Assembly (NCBI GenBank): GCA_000320605.2
Contig: KB445815.1
Span: 106,970-170,969, forward strand
DNA from: Gelatoporia subvermispora B
Taxonomy: Eukaryota > Basidiomycota > Agaricomycetes > Polyporales > Gelatoporiaceae
Direction: 5' to 3'
Length of the DNA stretch: 64,000 nt
The position numbers were made by a program, and so were the translations under genes. Positions 12,812-24,903 of the stretch are shown here, piece after piece. Position 1 is the stretch's first letter; every line of letters begins with the position of its first letter. Below the pieces are notes generated by a model. It was not told the DNA's origin and did not search any database. It worked only from the letters and a program-made list of their open reading frames with translations.

Positions 12812-13335
12812 TTGCTGCTGCTGCTGCTTTCTCTTTCTTAGTATCTAGTGGGACATTGCTGTTGCATGTAATGAAGGTACCTCGTCGTATGGAAGATTTG
12901 ATTGTGGTGTGGTGCTTTCGGAACTTGGTTCGAGTTGATATGGTAGGAATTCCGCTCGACGACCAGACCGATGTTCACTATAACATGACCTACACTATAC
13001 ACTGAAAGATAACCAAGAACTTTTACAATTGTATAATTCGACCTAGTAAGGTACCTAGAAAGTGGGACTCGCATCGAGCTCAGATTAATACGCCGGCCCA
13101 TCGGGAAGTGTCATCAGTGCCAGTCCCCCTGGTCTCTTTTGTATACAATTCTGTCCCTAACTTAGTGCATAAACCCTTTATTGTCACCGCCCTCGAGATG
13201 TCATGAGCAAGTCAACATAGGCACACGCGTTCTCCAACACTTCGTTGGCAAATGTGTTCTCTGCCCGCGCTTGAAACAGCAGCGAATGAAGTCCGAATAA
13301 TGAGCGACAAAGCGTGTGAAGTCCATAGCCATGTA
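12812..13335. other. Convergent intergenic region between PMT1 and the P450 pseudogene
   Basis: No gene seen. It begins with a short GCT repeat just after the PMT1 stop and otherwise holds only 3' flanking DNA. Confidence 0.5.
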
Positions 13336-15560
13336 TCAGTCAACCTGGCGCACACGCAAAGGAAGCAGTCCGCCTTGTTGCCCCTCTATCATTGGGCGAG
13401 GGGTGAGGCCACGAGTGAAAACGAATTTCGTGTCACGTCCGTCAATAAGCTCGAACTCGTAGTTACGTATCAAGACGGATAAAACGGTCTAAGTTGTATG
13501 GGGATCAATCTTTGAACTCCCAGTAAAGGTCGAGAATTCGACGTACCTTGAACTCAGCCAGAGCAAACCGCGACCGAGGTAAATTCGCGGACCATCAAGG
13601 AACGTGAGCAGGTGACGATGTCCCTGTATCTCCTGTGCTTTCGGTGGAAGACCGCCGTCTGTGATCCACCGATCCGGGTTGAACTCCTTCGCGTCGCTGC
13701 CCCAGAGCGCCTCGGAGCAATTCATAAGACCGATAGGTACGTTGACGACCTCTCCCTTTGCGATGTGAATCTTGTCTACAGTTGCTCCCGTTGCCGTCTT
13801 GATAGTCTCTCCGAGCGAAACAATATCGTTGATTACCGACTGTAGGCCCAGTTACCGCACGAACCTATGATAAATGTCTTGAGACATACCACCCTCGGTG
13901 ACTCTTGAACTGGAGGATGGAGACGAAGCGTTTCCTGAACCATGCCGTCAAGATAGGGAAGCCCACGCGTGAAATCGTCCCAGGTCGGATCGGAAGTCGA
14001 GAATCCGGATAGCTCTAAACGAAGTTTCTTCTGGATATCGGGCTTGCGACACAGTTCGATGAATGCCCACTGCAAATTTGTTAATTGTGGCCCAAGACAT
14101 TGATACGTTGGTTCACGTACGGTCAGACTAACCAGGGTGCGTAGTCGCGCCGTTAAACTTGCTGTGGAGTGGATTGAATTAGCTGTGGCGACATACCTGC
14201 AGTTGTCTCGTAACCAGCCAAAAGTAGGAGTTTCATCTACTCGCTACGTAGCCACAACGTGTCGACGTCTGGGTAGACCAGCTTCCTACCTGCGACATCA
14301 CTTCCTTCTGCAAGCGACATGTGCATCCCTCACTCAGTCTGTTCAGCCTTGACTGCACACGAAACTGAGTATAATCGCATAGTTGTGAAAATCGTCTGAA
14401 GCGCGCACCTAGTAGATCGATGATGGATTCATCCGTCTTGACGCTACCATTACACTCCTTGCGCACATTGTCCAATAATTCTGCGGCGATAGCTGTCATA
14501 CTGACTTGAAGTTGATGCAATAGAGCATGTCTTTCCGTAGGAATCTTCTGCAAGAAAGGGAAAACGGCAGTAAGGGCAAGCATAGCAAGAACTCCGGGAG
14601 TCGAGTTGATGTTCCCTAGACGGTCAAAGACCTCCCCGACCGATGCGTGCTTGCCCAGAAGTGTACCAAAGTCATGCAAAAATCCAGCGATACCGATAGT
14701 ATCCAACCTAGCGGCACGTCAGACAACGATGTCCACATTTTCCTGTGGCACTTACGAAACATGGTTCATCCTAAGTGCATCGCGGATGAGATTATTCGAA
14801 TTACAGGGCATGTTAGTTGAAAACGTACCAGCTGTAAACATAGATGATAGCGCTATCGCCTTGAGCATTCTGTATCTGACTGTCCCAAGCAGCCTTCACC
14901 TGCATCCGACCTTTTTAGCATCATCACTTCAACGAGCCTCATCGTTGATATGCAACGGACTTTGTAGGCAGAATCGAAATAGACAGAAGTCAGTCCGCGG
15001 ATCGCAATATTGCTGAAGCCGGGGGTGAGGGACTTCCGTTTCCTGTCAAACGTCAATATTGCAATTTTCGCTCATATAATGCATACCTCCGCCCGTGACG
15101 GCACTTACATACGATGCCTCTCTCCATCTACCCATAGCAAACCTTTCCCAAACTACGTAGGACCTGATCAGAAAATGCCCAAGTCACTGATCAAATAGAG
15201 CGGACATGCCATGTTCTCTATGCCGGTTTTGTTCGCAATGGTGTGTGTATATCCCCACGTGTCTTGCGACAATACATGGAATGCAGCCTTCGGGTCGGTC
15301 ACGACGATGCTGGAAGCGCCAAGAGGCTCCGGTACCCTGTATATAGGGCCATACATCTTCGCCCATTGCTCGTAAATTCCTCCAGTCTCTCGATTCGGGG
15401 AAACCAGCTGGCTAGCACCCCAGAACCAGCTGGGATTGGAAGGTCCCCTAAGGGAAGTAGTACGGAAGTCTCGACGAGTGTTCTTCGCAATTCGGGAGAC
15501 GAGCCAGATGACTGCTGTGATCCAGATGCAATCGAGTAGAGATACTGGGACTATGTTCAT
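13336..15560 (-). pseudogene. Cytochrome P450 pseudogene, copy 1 of the 12-exon family
   Basis: The exon plan of the three intact copies can be followed from the ATG (15560) to the TGA (13336), so this is a decayed member. Visible lesions are as follows. A tandem TGAG duplication in exon 7 (14352-14290, 63 nt instead of 59) gives an in-frame stop. The acceptor of the 11 nt microexon is GG instead of AG at 14132-14133. The heme cysteine codon is TAC (Tyr) at 13580-13582, giving GPRIYLGRG. One base is missing from a T run just after it (about 13564-13568; exon 11 is 293 nt instead of 294). The exon 1 donor is GC instead of GT at 15209-15208. Other regions still look protein-like (TWDDFTRGLPYLDGMVQETL), so decay is recent. 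The 12th exon is still open. Function is very unlikely without the heme ligand. Confidence 0.9.
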
Positions 15561-18418
15561 GGTGTGTGATCAAGGCAAGAATAATGAGGCGGTGTAGAGA
15601 TGGGGTCTTCAATCGCACAAGTGCTCTATAAGTATGGAACTGTCCAGTGAGCATCAACACCCAAGTTATGTGTATTAGCATGTCCGATGACCGGGAAATG
15701 CTTCTCACTTGGTATTTTTCAGCAGTCAATAGTCCTAATCGAAGCGGTACATGCCGAGGGCAATCGGATCATGCTGCCTGGAGACGTACTCCTACAGCAC
15801 AGCTCGATGAGAACGGCAGAGATAAGCCGGTGTAGATTACACCGAGTGGCATGATCTCTTTTGGCCTCCTGCACTATGCGGTCAATCTCGTTTCGTCGCA
15901 CAACAGCTGAGAAATTGATTACGGCCCTATATCTCGGTCTCCTGGCCCAGAAATCACCTTGCTTGCAAGGTCTCTCAGACTGACAATTGTCACCGGTTTT
16001 CCGGTCACCGATTCCCACGGCATCACGTGCATGTCCAAGTTTGGTAATCGCCCACTTCCCGTGAATCCCGTCATTCGATTATCGTAGTCACGGTCCAAGC
16101 GATCCTCTACGCCCATTTGCGCGATTCTCGCTGGAATTACTATTTATACAGGACATCATTATGAAATACATTTGCTCTCGCCGCTTTACTCTGTAGCGCT
16201 TTCAGGCGCGCCTGCGTGTACCAACAAATACACGGGCACAGCGTGAGAGAACGTTCATTGATCCTACCCTTCGCTCGCACATAAATTACCCCTCTCAAGA
16301 AGTCCGATACCATCTCCGGATTGATGCCGCATTTCAGGGTTCACAAACCAAACACCATGATGTTGTCAGACACGCTTCATTCCATGAAGTTGACGTTCAC
16401 ATCTTTGTGACCGAGCACAAGTGATTGCAGCATTGTAATGTTGTTCTCCTCCATTTCTCCATGATGAAATTGGTTCCAAAATCTCCGTCAGACCATATCC
16501 GTAATGTATATTTGCTCTTCTAGGATAATTAATGTCAAAGGCTTCGTGGAAGACACATCCTACGAGAGCATCTGTCCCATCCGATGCATGGATTGATCAC
16601 TTTGAGAGCGAGCAAGGTTATTGCCGTCTTGCGGCGCTTCTCTAGTGCCTTTGTGCTGGTGAGAAATGGTTAATAATTCTGGCATTCACCCAAATAGTCT
16701 TGACTGAGAAGTTACGTGAAGCACCTGACGAGAACGGCAGCCGTACTCCGCTTGGTATGTGGCACATGCCTATGCGATACAAACATTTCGATTCGGTCGG
16801 GGTTCTAGAACTTAGAAAACACTGAGACGCTTCTTTCCAGTTCGGTACTCACCGAGATGCCCATATGCATGGTATGCTCAAAAATCAACACACTCAATTT
16901 CTCGCCGACAGGATGTCAGCAGGAACCTCCACTGGTAGATCAAAAATGCAACAAGGGAGCTGTGGCTGTAACTTGCAAACCTGATATATTGACTACAAGA
17001 AATCCGCTGCCTCGGTCATCAGTGTAGCGTATACCATTGAATACGCGAACAACGAAATCAGAATATTGACATGCGAGATATCAGCACTGCTAGAAGCGAT
17101 CTGATTATAAGCGTTGTTCGCATATGTAATGATAGCACACTTCAGTACCAATGCAATGTGGCCGATTGGACCGCAACATCTCCTAGAGCATCCAGGTATT
17201 TACTTGAGTGGCCGGACCATAAGTCGAGGGTCTCGAGTGCAACGTTCAGGAGGGTTTGTGCAGACAGCGAACCGAATTCTGGAGCATTCGTAGTACTCGA
17301 GGGGGGGGGGGGCAGAGATGCAAAATGAGTAAAGTAGGCCATTCATTTGGGAATTGGGCGGGCTTGGCAAGTTCCGATGTGTGTTGTGAATAGCATACTG
17401 CCAGTCCAGGAAATGACGTCGCGAAGTATCGGGTCGAGAAGAAGGATGGCGGTACCCGAAGGTAATGTTTCCGGGCGGTAGCATACATACGTAAACTTGT
17501 GGCAAAGAGATATCCTGATCTTGCTGCTGACAGGCCATAGAATACTCCCCGGTCTCGGAAATAACTCGAATTTGTTCCTGGGAAGTGGGCTCGTCAGCAA
17601 CATGGATGAACCTTCCATCGGCTCTGAGAATATTACTATCATATCTGAGACCGTGTGCCGACTCGTGCCTCATAAAAACCGCAGAGAAGGGCAAGTGCCG
17701 AGTTCAGGTCATTTTTATGCTTACCAGAGGCGAAGATGTGACCGCCTGCTCACATCACATCAATCAGCGTGCATTTCCAACTGATTGGTTCGTTTGCATG
17801 TTTAGTGCGCTTTAAATGAAGAAGAGCTTTGTGCTAGAAACGCCCATACATAAACGTACACAACCGTTCGCAACCTCCAAGAGTCGCCATCATGCAAATC
17901 CCGTACGGCAACGACATACGATTGGACAACTGACGAGGCGAGTGCACGTGGTCTGTGGGAATGTCGCCAGAATCCGGGCCGAAAGACCGCGCACAGGCAG
18001 ACAGGACGAGCATCAGGCGCCCAAAATCATACCATTCGACTTTTTGCTATATATCGGCGCACAACATAACTCGCGAAGTTTCGCATCTGCTTCGTCTTAA
18101 CATCCCTGCATAGGCTCAAATAATGTTACAACGCATTATTTTGGATTCAGAACCGAGGGGAGCTGAAGCCCGTCCGAGTACTGACCATATCAAAAGTCCC
18201 TACGCAGAGTCTCCGTCAGGTCCTGGGACACAGGTCCAGGCGACATGGAACGTTACTGTGCATTACTTGTATCGGATAAATGGACACTCTGCGGGATTTT
18301 CCGATTGTTCTTCGCAAAGTCCCATATCAATGGCCTCTGGTCGAGTGATAGCCCCAACAACCTTTCTTTCTGCGACTCCGTGCCTACTCGACCTGGCGCA
18401 GCACAATACTGATCCACC
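15561..18418. other. 2.9 kb region between two divergent P450 copies, no gene recognised
   Basis: The longest frame (17694-17200, minus, 164 codons) has no family signature and overlaps open frames on the other strand. A G run of about twelve bases lies near 17302. The ends are presumably promoters of the two P450s. I see no terminal repeats or transposase signature, but an eroded element could be missed by eye. Confidence 0.4.
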
Positions 18419-20637
18419 ATGTACATGACCCATCTAAACCTCATCAATGCCTTTGCGCTTGTTGTCACTGTCTGGGGTCTCTCACAGATTGCTCGTATCG
18501 TTCGCAGGCGTTGGCATACGACGCCACTTCGAGGCCCGCCATCCCCGAGCTTTCTCTATGGTATCAAGCAGGTCGAAGCCAAGCAGCGTCAGACTCATGG
18601 CGTGTATAACCCCTGGGTCGCAACATACGGCGGTGCTTTCAGAGTTGCAGCGCCGATGGGTACCACTCGCATTGTGTTGACGGACCCCAAGGCCGTTGCG
18701 CACGTTCTTTCGCAAGATACCTGGGGGTATACGCACCCTGGCCCCGAGAAGGCTGCTATCGAGGCTGTTGTATGTTCGTCGTATCTTGTGATAGTGTCAG
18801 GTCTGAGCCGCTGTCACAGCTTGGCCCAGGTATTCTCTGGGTTGATGGCCACCGACACCAGTCGTGAGGATCTCCTGATATTCGAAACATGTGCATAGGC
18901 GTAATACTCATCTGCCCTCATAGACAACGCAAGGCCCTTGCTCCAGCCTTCAGCAACACTGCCATACGTGGACTGACCTCTGTCTACTTTGACTCGGCTT
19001 ATAAAGTAAGTCCTGAGTCGTCTCTACACCGCAAAGTAGCTCATGAACTTCATACACAGGTTAAATTCACGTGGGACAGCCAGATTCAGATCAGCCACGA
19101 TGATTATGCTATTATCGACGTCGAGGATTGGTGCGCGAATCACGAGAACGGTTTGCTCGTTGAATACTGAACTGTCACGTCCACCAGGATGAATCGCGTC
19201 TCGTACGTGCACGTCAAATACTCACCACAGCTCCGACTCTGATCTGTCTGATGCCAGGTTGGATACTATCGGCATCGCTGGGTTCTCGTATGACTTTGGC
19301 ACTCTCTCGGGCAAGCAGGCTCCTGTTGCGGACATCCTGGAGCGCGTCAGTCGCCAGAAATCGACCTTTGGCCTCATCGCCATGATTGCTCTGGCGATGG
19401 TCTTTCCTTGGGTCCTGAACATTCCAACAGAGCGTCATGTTTTGCTGAAGCGCTTACACGCGAGTATGGAAGACATTGCCCAGGAATTGCTGGACAGCAA
19501 TCGCAAGGAGGCTGATGGGACAGCGATGATGGATAATTCAATCATGAGGCTCCTTCGTGGGTTATGTACTGCTTCCACCGGCGTGTCAGATGCTGACATG
19601 TGCTGGGGGCAGTCAAAGCTGAGAGTGTAGAAGGCAACAAGCGCATGTCACAGGAGGAGATCATTTCACAGGTCAGTTCCCGTGCCTGGGGATTCACTAT
19701 ATGCTGAAGCGCCTTCTACAGATGAAGGTGCTGATAATAGGCGGTTACGAGTCAACCTCAAGTGAGTCACAATGATATAGTGGTGGACCCTGCTGATGTA
19801 TTGTGGTTTCATCCCAGTCAGTATAACAGTTCGTGTTCGGTTCACTTTGTTTGATCTCTAGCGTTGACATATGACCACAAACAGTGGGCGCTCATCGAAC
19901 TATGCCGCAGGCCTGATGCTCAAGAGAGACTTCGCAAGGAACTATCTCAGTATTCGAGCGCCGATCCTACCTGGGAGGACCTCACACACGGGCTGCCCTA
20001 CCTTGACGCTGTCGTGCAGGAAACCCTTCGTCTCCATCCCCCCGTAGGGCAAAGTGCCCGGGTTGTATGTAGCTCACCACCTTCACTGCTATCACTTGGC
20101 CTAATTTGCAACTACAGGCCGTGAACGATGACGTGGTCCCCCTCAGCACACCCGTCCAGACAGCCAAAGGCACGTTTGTCGATCGTCTGCACATCGCACG
20201 AGGCGAGATCATTACTATCCCCACTGGGTTCATCAACCGCCACGAGGCTCTGTGGGGCCCGGACGGCGCGGAGTTCAAACTCGAACGGTGGCTCGAAGAG
20301 GGCGGCGTCCCGAAGCTCGCGCAGGAAATCAAGGGATACCGCCACCTGCTCACGTTTTGGGACGGCCCGCGGATGTGTCTCGGGCGGGGGTTCGCGTTGA
20401 CTGAGTTCAAGGTGCGTCTGCGTTTGGTCGACAGGTGCTGCGGCAGTCGTGATACAGCGCTGATGCGGCGGATATGCGGCGCAGGCGGTCCTCTCTGTGC
20501 TCGTTCGCAGCTATACGTTCGAACTGCCCGGCGGTCCGGAGACGAAGTTTGTCATGACACGGGGTCTGAGTCCGCGCCCGATGGTGGAGGGACAAGACGA
20601 TGGTTTGGTCCCTCTGCGTGTGCGCCGTGTGGAGTGA
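18419..20637 (+). CDS. Cytochrome P450 monooxygenase, copy 2 (intact)
   Basis: Twelve exons: 18419-18769, 18820-18863, 18924-19005, 19060-19130, 19188-19202, 19258-19556, 19613-19671, 19722-19761, 19818-19828, 19885-20064, 20118-20411 and 20485-20637. They total 1599 nt (532 aa) in one frame. A single N-terminal membrane anchor (FALVVTVWGLSQIARIV) is followed by the proline hinge LRGPPSPS. The I-helix reads GGYESTS, the K-helix ExxR is ETLR, and the heme loop is FWDGPRMCLGRG with the ligand Cys at about residue 471. This is a class II microsomal enzyme that would take electrons from a P450 reductase; the substrate is unknown. Exon 9 is only 11 nt and exon 5 only 15 nt. Exon sizes are identical to copies 3 and 4. 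I cannot assign the CYP family number with certainty. Confidence 0.9.
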
Positions 20638-21340
20638 GGATCTGTGCGTCCGAACAAGTCAGCGACCGAGCTGCGCGCGCGGATCTCACGCTCTGTCTTT
20701 TGTATGTATCTTGGATACGGTGATGGCCAGTCAATGCCACGCACGTGCCCCGGAGAGGCTTCTGTTTCTAGGAACCCCGTGAGACTGGGCCTTGTGTCTG
20801 GGCGCATGATGTTCCTCGGAGGCAATAAAGACAATGGTCTCCATCTCCACCTGCAGAATGCGAGAACGTACCGCTCCAGCTTTTCGATTGATTCAATTGA
20901 GAAGAACCGAGTCGTCATCGCGGCCTCATCCTCCAGCCTGTGACCGTAGTTTTGAGTGCCCAGCCAGCGCCGTCCATTGCTCCGGAAGCCAACTGCACAT
21001 GTGCAGACTGTCACCGTGCAGAACCTTAAGCCACTTCCGACTGCACAGTCGACATTCGTGATCGGCGCTCCTGTGGCGCTTCCTTACAATAACACATCAC
21101 GTCCAATTCCATAATTACAGAATCAAATCCGACGCGCTGCCCTGCCAGCTGTCAGCTGTCCGACGTCGGAAATATTTTTGGTTATGATTTAATTAGGATA
21201 TCAAAATACGCCCTTGGAATACGACGGAAATAGAATTTCTACGAATGGTCCAAGACGGGAAGCGCGAAAGCGAAAAGAAGACACCGTCCAAGCCATTTTT
21301 GCCTCCCCTGTCAAATCCCACTTCGCATCGGTGTGCGCAC
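20638..21340. other. Convergent intergenic region, no gene recognised
   Basis: This is 3' flanking DNA of the P450 (plus strand) and of the cupredoxin gene (minus strand). Open frames here are short and overlap on both strands. I see nothing assignable. Confidence 0.5.
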
Positions 21341-22225
21341 TCACATGAGGGTGACACCGAGCAGGGCAGCGACGAACGTGAAGAAGCCGTTCGCAGAGAC
21401 ACCCATCGCAGCGTTCGTATTGCTCGCCGCGGGCGCACCGCCGCTGCTCGCCGCGCTGCCGGAGCTAGACGCACCCGACGCAGCAGAGCTCGCAGCCGAC
21501 GCGCCGCTAGTGGGGTTGAGCAGGCCGCTGAAGCTGCCCGTGAGGGGGGCCGGCGCGGCGGTGGCAAAAGCGCCAGAGCCAGAGAGCGCGGGGACGGGTG
21601 TGCCAGAGTCCGTGCTGCTCTTGGCAAGCGACTGGAAGGCCTCGAACGTCTTGTTGCCCGTGCTGGGCGCGTTGATGGCGCTGTCACAAATGCGTAAGAG
21701 CGCGCAGATGCGTGCGACAGTGCACAGGTACGTACCCAACCATGCCCGCCGGGCAGTGCGGCGCCGGGAGGTGCTGCGCGCAGAAGAACCAGATGGCTGG
21801 GCGCAGCGGGTCAGACAGAGTCCGTGCAGTCGAACCAAGGAGACTTACGCTCTTGGTCGTTGGTGATCGTCAGGTTCCAGGTAGGGAATCCATCGGTGGT
21901 GCCAGCAGGCACGAAGACGTATCCCGAGTCGAAGCCCCCGCTAAGCGGCGAGCACGGCGACGCGAACGTGGACTGGGTGACCGTGTGGTTGCCCGGGGCG
22001 CCGGCATACTGGAAGGTGATCACGGAGCCGTTGGTCGCCTTGACTGACGGCGGCACGAACTGGAGTGCGCCTCCCGCTGCAGACGCAACCTGGCCGACTT
22101 GGATCTGCAGCAAGTGTGTGAGGTCGGAAGACGTTAGCGACGCAACCAGTATGACATACGGTCACGTTCTGGGCCGCAGCGACGGCGGCGAGGGAGACGG
22201 CGGTCAAGGCGGCAGTGGTGCGCAT
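21341..22225 (-). CDS. Secreted GPI-type serine-rich cupredoxin
   Basis: Four exons, 22225-22160, 22104-21849, 21796-21736 and 21680-21341, give 240 aa in one frame. The signal peptide (TTAALTAVSLAAVAAA) is followed by a plastocyanin-like domain: VITFQYAGAPGNHTVTQSTF, then PIWFFCAQ and PHCPAGM. The His, Cys, His and Met of these blocks sit where type I copper ligands are expected. A Ser/Ala/Gly-rich, probably O-glycosylated stalk follows. The C-terminus is hydrophobic (FFTFVAALLGVTL), typical of a GPI-anchor signal. Such extracellular serine-rich cupredoxins are common in Agaricomycetes; their exact role is not settled. Copper binding is inferred from the residues, not shown. PMT-type O-mannosylation of the stalk is plausible. 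Confidence 0.88.
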
Positions 22226-22297
22226 TTTGGCTTGTGCGGCAGGGGATGATCGGGCAGAGGACAAGTTGTGGGTCAGGCAAACGCGCGGGGGCCAAGG

Positions 22298-22305
22298 TAT
22301 TTATA
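22298..22305 (-). promoter_or_regulatory. TATA box of the cupredoxin gene
   Basis: TATAAATA on the minus strand, about 75 bp upstream of the ATG at 22225. Confidence 0.55.
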
Positions 22306-24066
22306 CGGCGGGGCGGGCTTCGAATAGAACCATAAACGAATGGCAGGCAACCATGACAGTGTCGCTGACTGGTGTAGAATAAGACGCATGACTGCCCAAT
22401 GGAACGCAGGGGGCCATCTGCGCGATCAGACTCCCACACGGGCGTGCGGTGGTGAGTGGCGGCTGCAGTGTTGTCGCCAGGAGGACGAGCGGGCGGATGA
22501 CCCAGCGCACTGGAAGCCTCTCACGTTACGTTCGTCCAGTAGGCTGTTCATCACATTAGGGGGCGGTAAGTGCGATCGTGCTGATGTTGTCCAAGGCGGC
22601 TATGTCTTGTCCGCGGTCCGCAGTATGACTGTTCCAGTGTATGGTCATTGTTATTTGCGACAATTAGGAGGACATGGGACGTATAGGCCGTCGACGGTCG
22701 AAAGGAGCTCGGAGGACTGGAGCAGTGGTGACGGAGAAGCAGTAGATGCGGATTAGAAGGCGGTAAGGATGGAGGCAAAGGAGGGCATGGGAACGCTGCG
22801 CAGCCAAATTGGCTCGCTCGCGGCACTTGTGCGTTGGTTCCTTCCTTCCTCCTCCCTTCCCATTCCTGGCAACTTTATGTAATCAGGCGCCGCGAAGCAT
22901 GGTCCCGTGATTCTGTCGCGCACGCGGCATACCTTCGAGTCTCCTCCAGCTCGCGTCTTTGGCTGCCTCGTTTGGCCGCCCATCTTGCTCGCCAGAACGC
23001 CTCGCACCGCCCTCGGGATTCTCTGCGATGCGCACTTGGCCATCCAGGAGGTCCCCAACTGACCGCTGGGAATTTCGGGCGTTTCACGTCCGGACACACG
23101 CACGTCTCTCGCGCGCTCACCTCCGGCGCCGCCGCACAGATGCGGATATTGCCATCACGCCCTGCTAATTCGTAAGCTGTCTCGCAACCCGACGCGCAGC
23201 TGCGAGCCGCGCACACAGGCCCACCCAGTATGCCGGCGAGAGCCTAACCCTGGTGAGCACGGCGGGACGGCAGCATTGCACGAAGCCACTGCGTAGACAC
23301 TGCCTCGCCGCCAAGCACACCCTTGCAGTGCGTATTCCGAATGATACTTTGAAATCACGCCGCTGACGCCAGAAGCCAATTGTGAGACACGATCAGGCAG
23401 CGGATTTTACTTGTATAGGGGCATCCGGTGTTCCTGGATAACCGAATACCTCGGAGTGACTTGTTAGGGGCCTGTGCATCCGGAAATCATCTCTGTTACC
23501 TCGGACAAGCGCGCAGGAGAGTAGGGAGGTACGGGGCTAGAACATGTAGGTGTTCATGTGGCATCTGCCAGTCAGCAAACCGGTGGAACGTCGCTTTGTT
23601 CGCATCTTGATAGACAGATGCGTCCACTTCACATATATGGCGGTATGTCGAACCAGAGCACCTGAGTCGAGCTTCTGTGGTCGTGAGGCTGTCCTGATAC
23701 AAACTCGATACAGGCTGCGAGACTCATAGTCCTCGGACAAGCCGGTCGAGAGGATGCACGAGATGCGCAGCGGAAAGCGTAGCAGTACATTCCGAAGGTA
23801 TATGAAACCAGTACTCGCTGAGCTTCGCTCGATCCGGTGATTAAATCCACGCGTAGACTATTTTTGAGGAACAAATATACCGTCGTTTTGGCTAGCATGT
23901 GTGGTGCCCCGTAGTCCTGGCACTAGTGTAATGAGACGCAGCGCATGTTGGTGTAGTCTACCTACCCCTGGGCGGGGGCCGCATCGCATGTTTGCCGGGA
24001 TGGTGGTACCTGTCAACTAGCGGTGGAAGTGCAGGGTAGAAGATGTCGCGGGTAGTGCCGCAGCGT
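22306..24066. other. Intergenic, upstream of the cupredoxin gene and 3' of RSA3
   Basis: No recognisable gene. Several frames of about 110 codons overlap on both strands around 22750-23220 and have no family signature. The part next to 22300 is promoter DNA of the cupredoxin gene. Confidence 0.4.
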
Positions 24067-24717
24067 TCATGTTTGCTCTTGTTGCTCGAGGACGATCTCC
24101 ATCTCGTTGACGTCGCCCGCGGGAGATGCAAACACGTCCGCCCCGGACGCAAGTGAGTCGATGAGCAGTGATAGGCGCGCCGTCGTGAGGTTGGGCTCCT
24201 GCGAGCACAACAATGGATCAGATCGTGCATGAACAGGTAACTGCTAACGTACCTTTCTGATCTCCTCGAGATCATCTGCAAATGCATCTGCAACGGACGA
24301 CATCCAGAACTTGCGGAACTTCTCTTTCAACACCTGCTCATTCTGCTTTCCGTCTGTTGATGAGCCCTCCGGCGCAAGGAAAGATGGAATTGTCGCCGGA
24401 GGAGGCGTAGGTGAGGGCGAACGGCGCCGCGCTGTGCCAGCAGCAGCCGGGGTCGTGGAGGCCTGACCTGCCTTCTGACGCGCTGGCTCTACATCCATAG
24501 ACGAGTCTGACTCTGACTCCGAGTCAGACGAGGAGGATTCATCGGAGCTGGATGACTCTGCAGGAGGAGCTGGTTTTGGCGGGAGTTTTGGCAACTGGGG
24601 AGAGTCCGAGTCTGATGAAGAGTCCGAGTCGGACGACGAAGATGAAGAGACTTCGCGGCGCGTGCGCTTCCTATTGCGCTTGCGGGGTATTGGTCGTTTC
24701 GCGTCGGCGGCGGACAT
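24067..24717 (-). CDS. RSA3: Ribosome assembly protein 3 (RSA3-like)
   Basis: Two exons, 24717-24253 and 24198-24067, give 198 aa. A basic start (KRPIPRKRNRKRTRR) is followed by long Ser/Asp/Glu tracts, then a short conserved C-terminal domain: FRKFWMSSVADAFADDLEEIRK, running across the intron into EPNLTTARLSLLIDSLASG. That domain has the pattern of fungal Rsa3 (an F..FY-type block, then DDL..LR, then a leucine-rich helix). In yeast Rsa3 acts in the nucleolus in early 60S ribosome assembly. The frame is open upstream to an ATG at 24888, but the ATG at 24717 gives a protein of usual size and leaves room for a promoter. The gene is divergent from ADE2. Confidence 0.75.
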
Positions 24718-24903
24718 GGAGACAGAAGAGAGAGTTTGAAGTCGAGGTCGTCGATGGCGGCGAGGAAATTGGGCGGGTGCTACTGCGGGCCGGACGAGCC
24801 GTGAAGCGCAAACTTTCAGAAACCCCGAATTAGCACTTTCAGCCACCGACCTCCATCTCCGAGTCAGCACTTTCCTCCAGTTCGCCACATAGAGGTCCCC
24901 CCG
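24718..24903. promoter_or_regulatory. Compact divergent promoter of RSA3 and ADE2
   Basis: Only 186 bp separate the two start codons, so the genes probably share a bidirectional promoter. No TATA box is evident. Confidence 0.55.

Noticed and set aside
17200..17694. 164-codon minus-strand ORF in the P450 gap
   Set aside because: No recognisable family, overlapping frames on both strands, and no splice-consistent neighbours.
19818..19884. Frameshift in P450 copy 2 at the microexon
   Set aside because: The apparent break disappears when the intron is taken to the CAAACAG acceptor before TGG GCG; copies 3 and 4 splice the same way.
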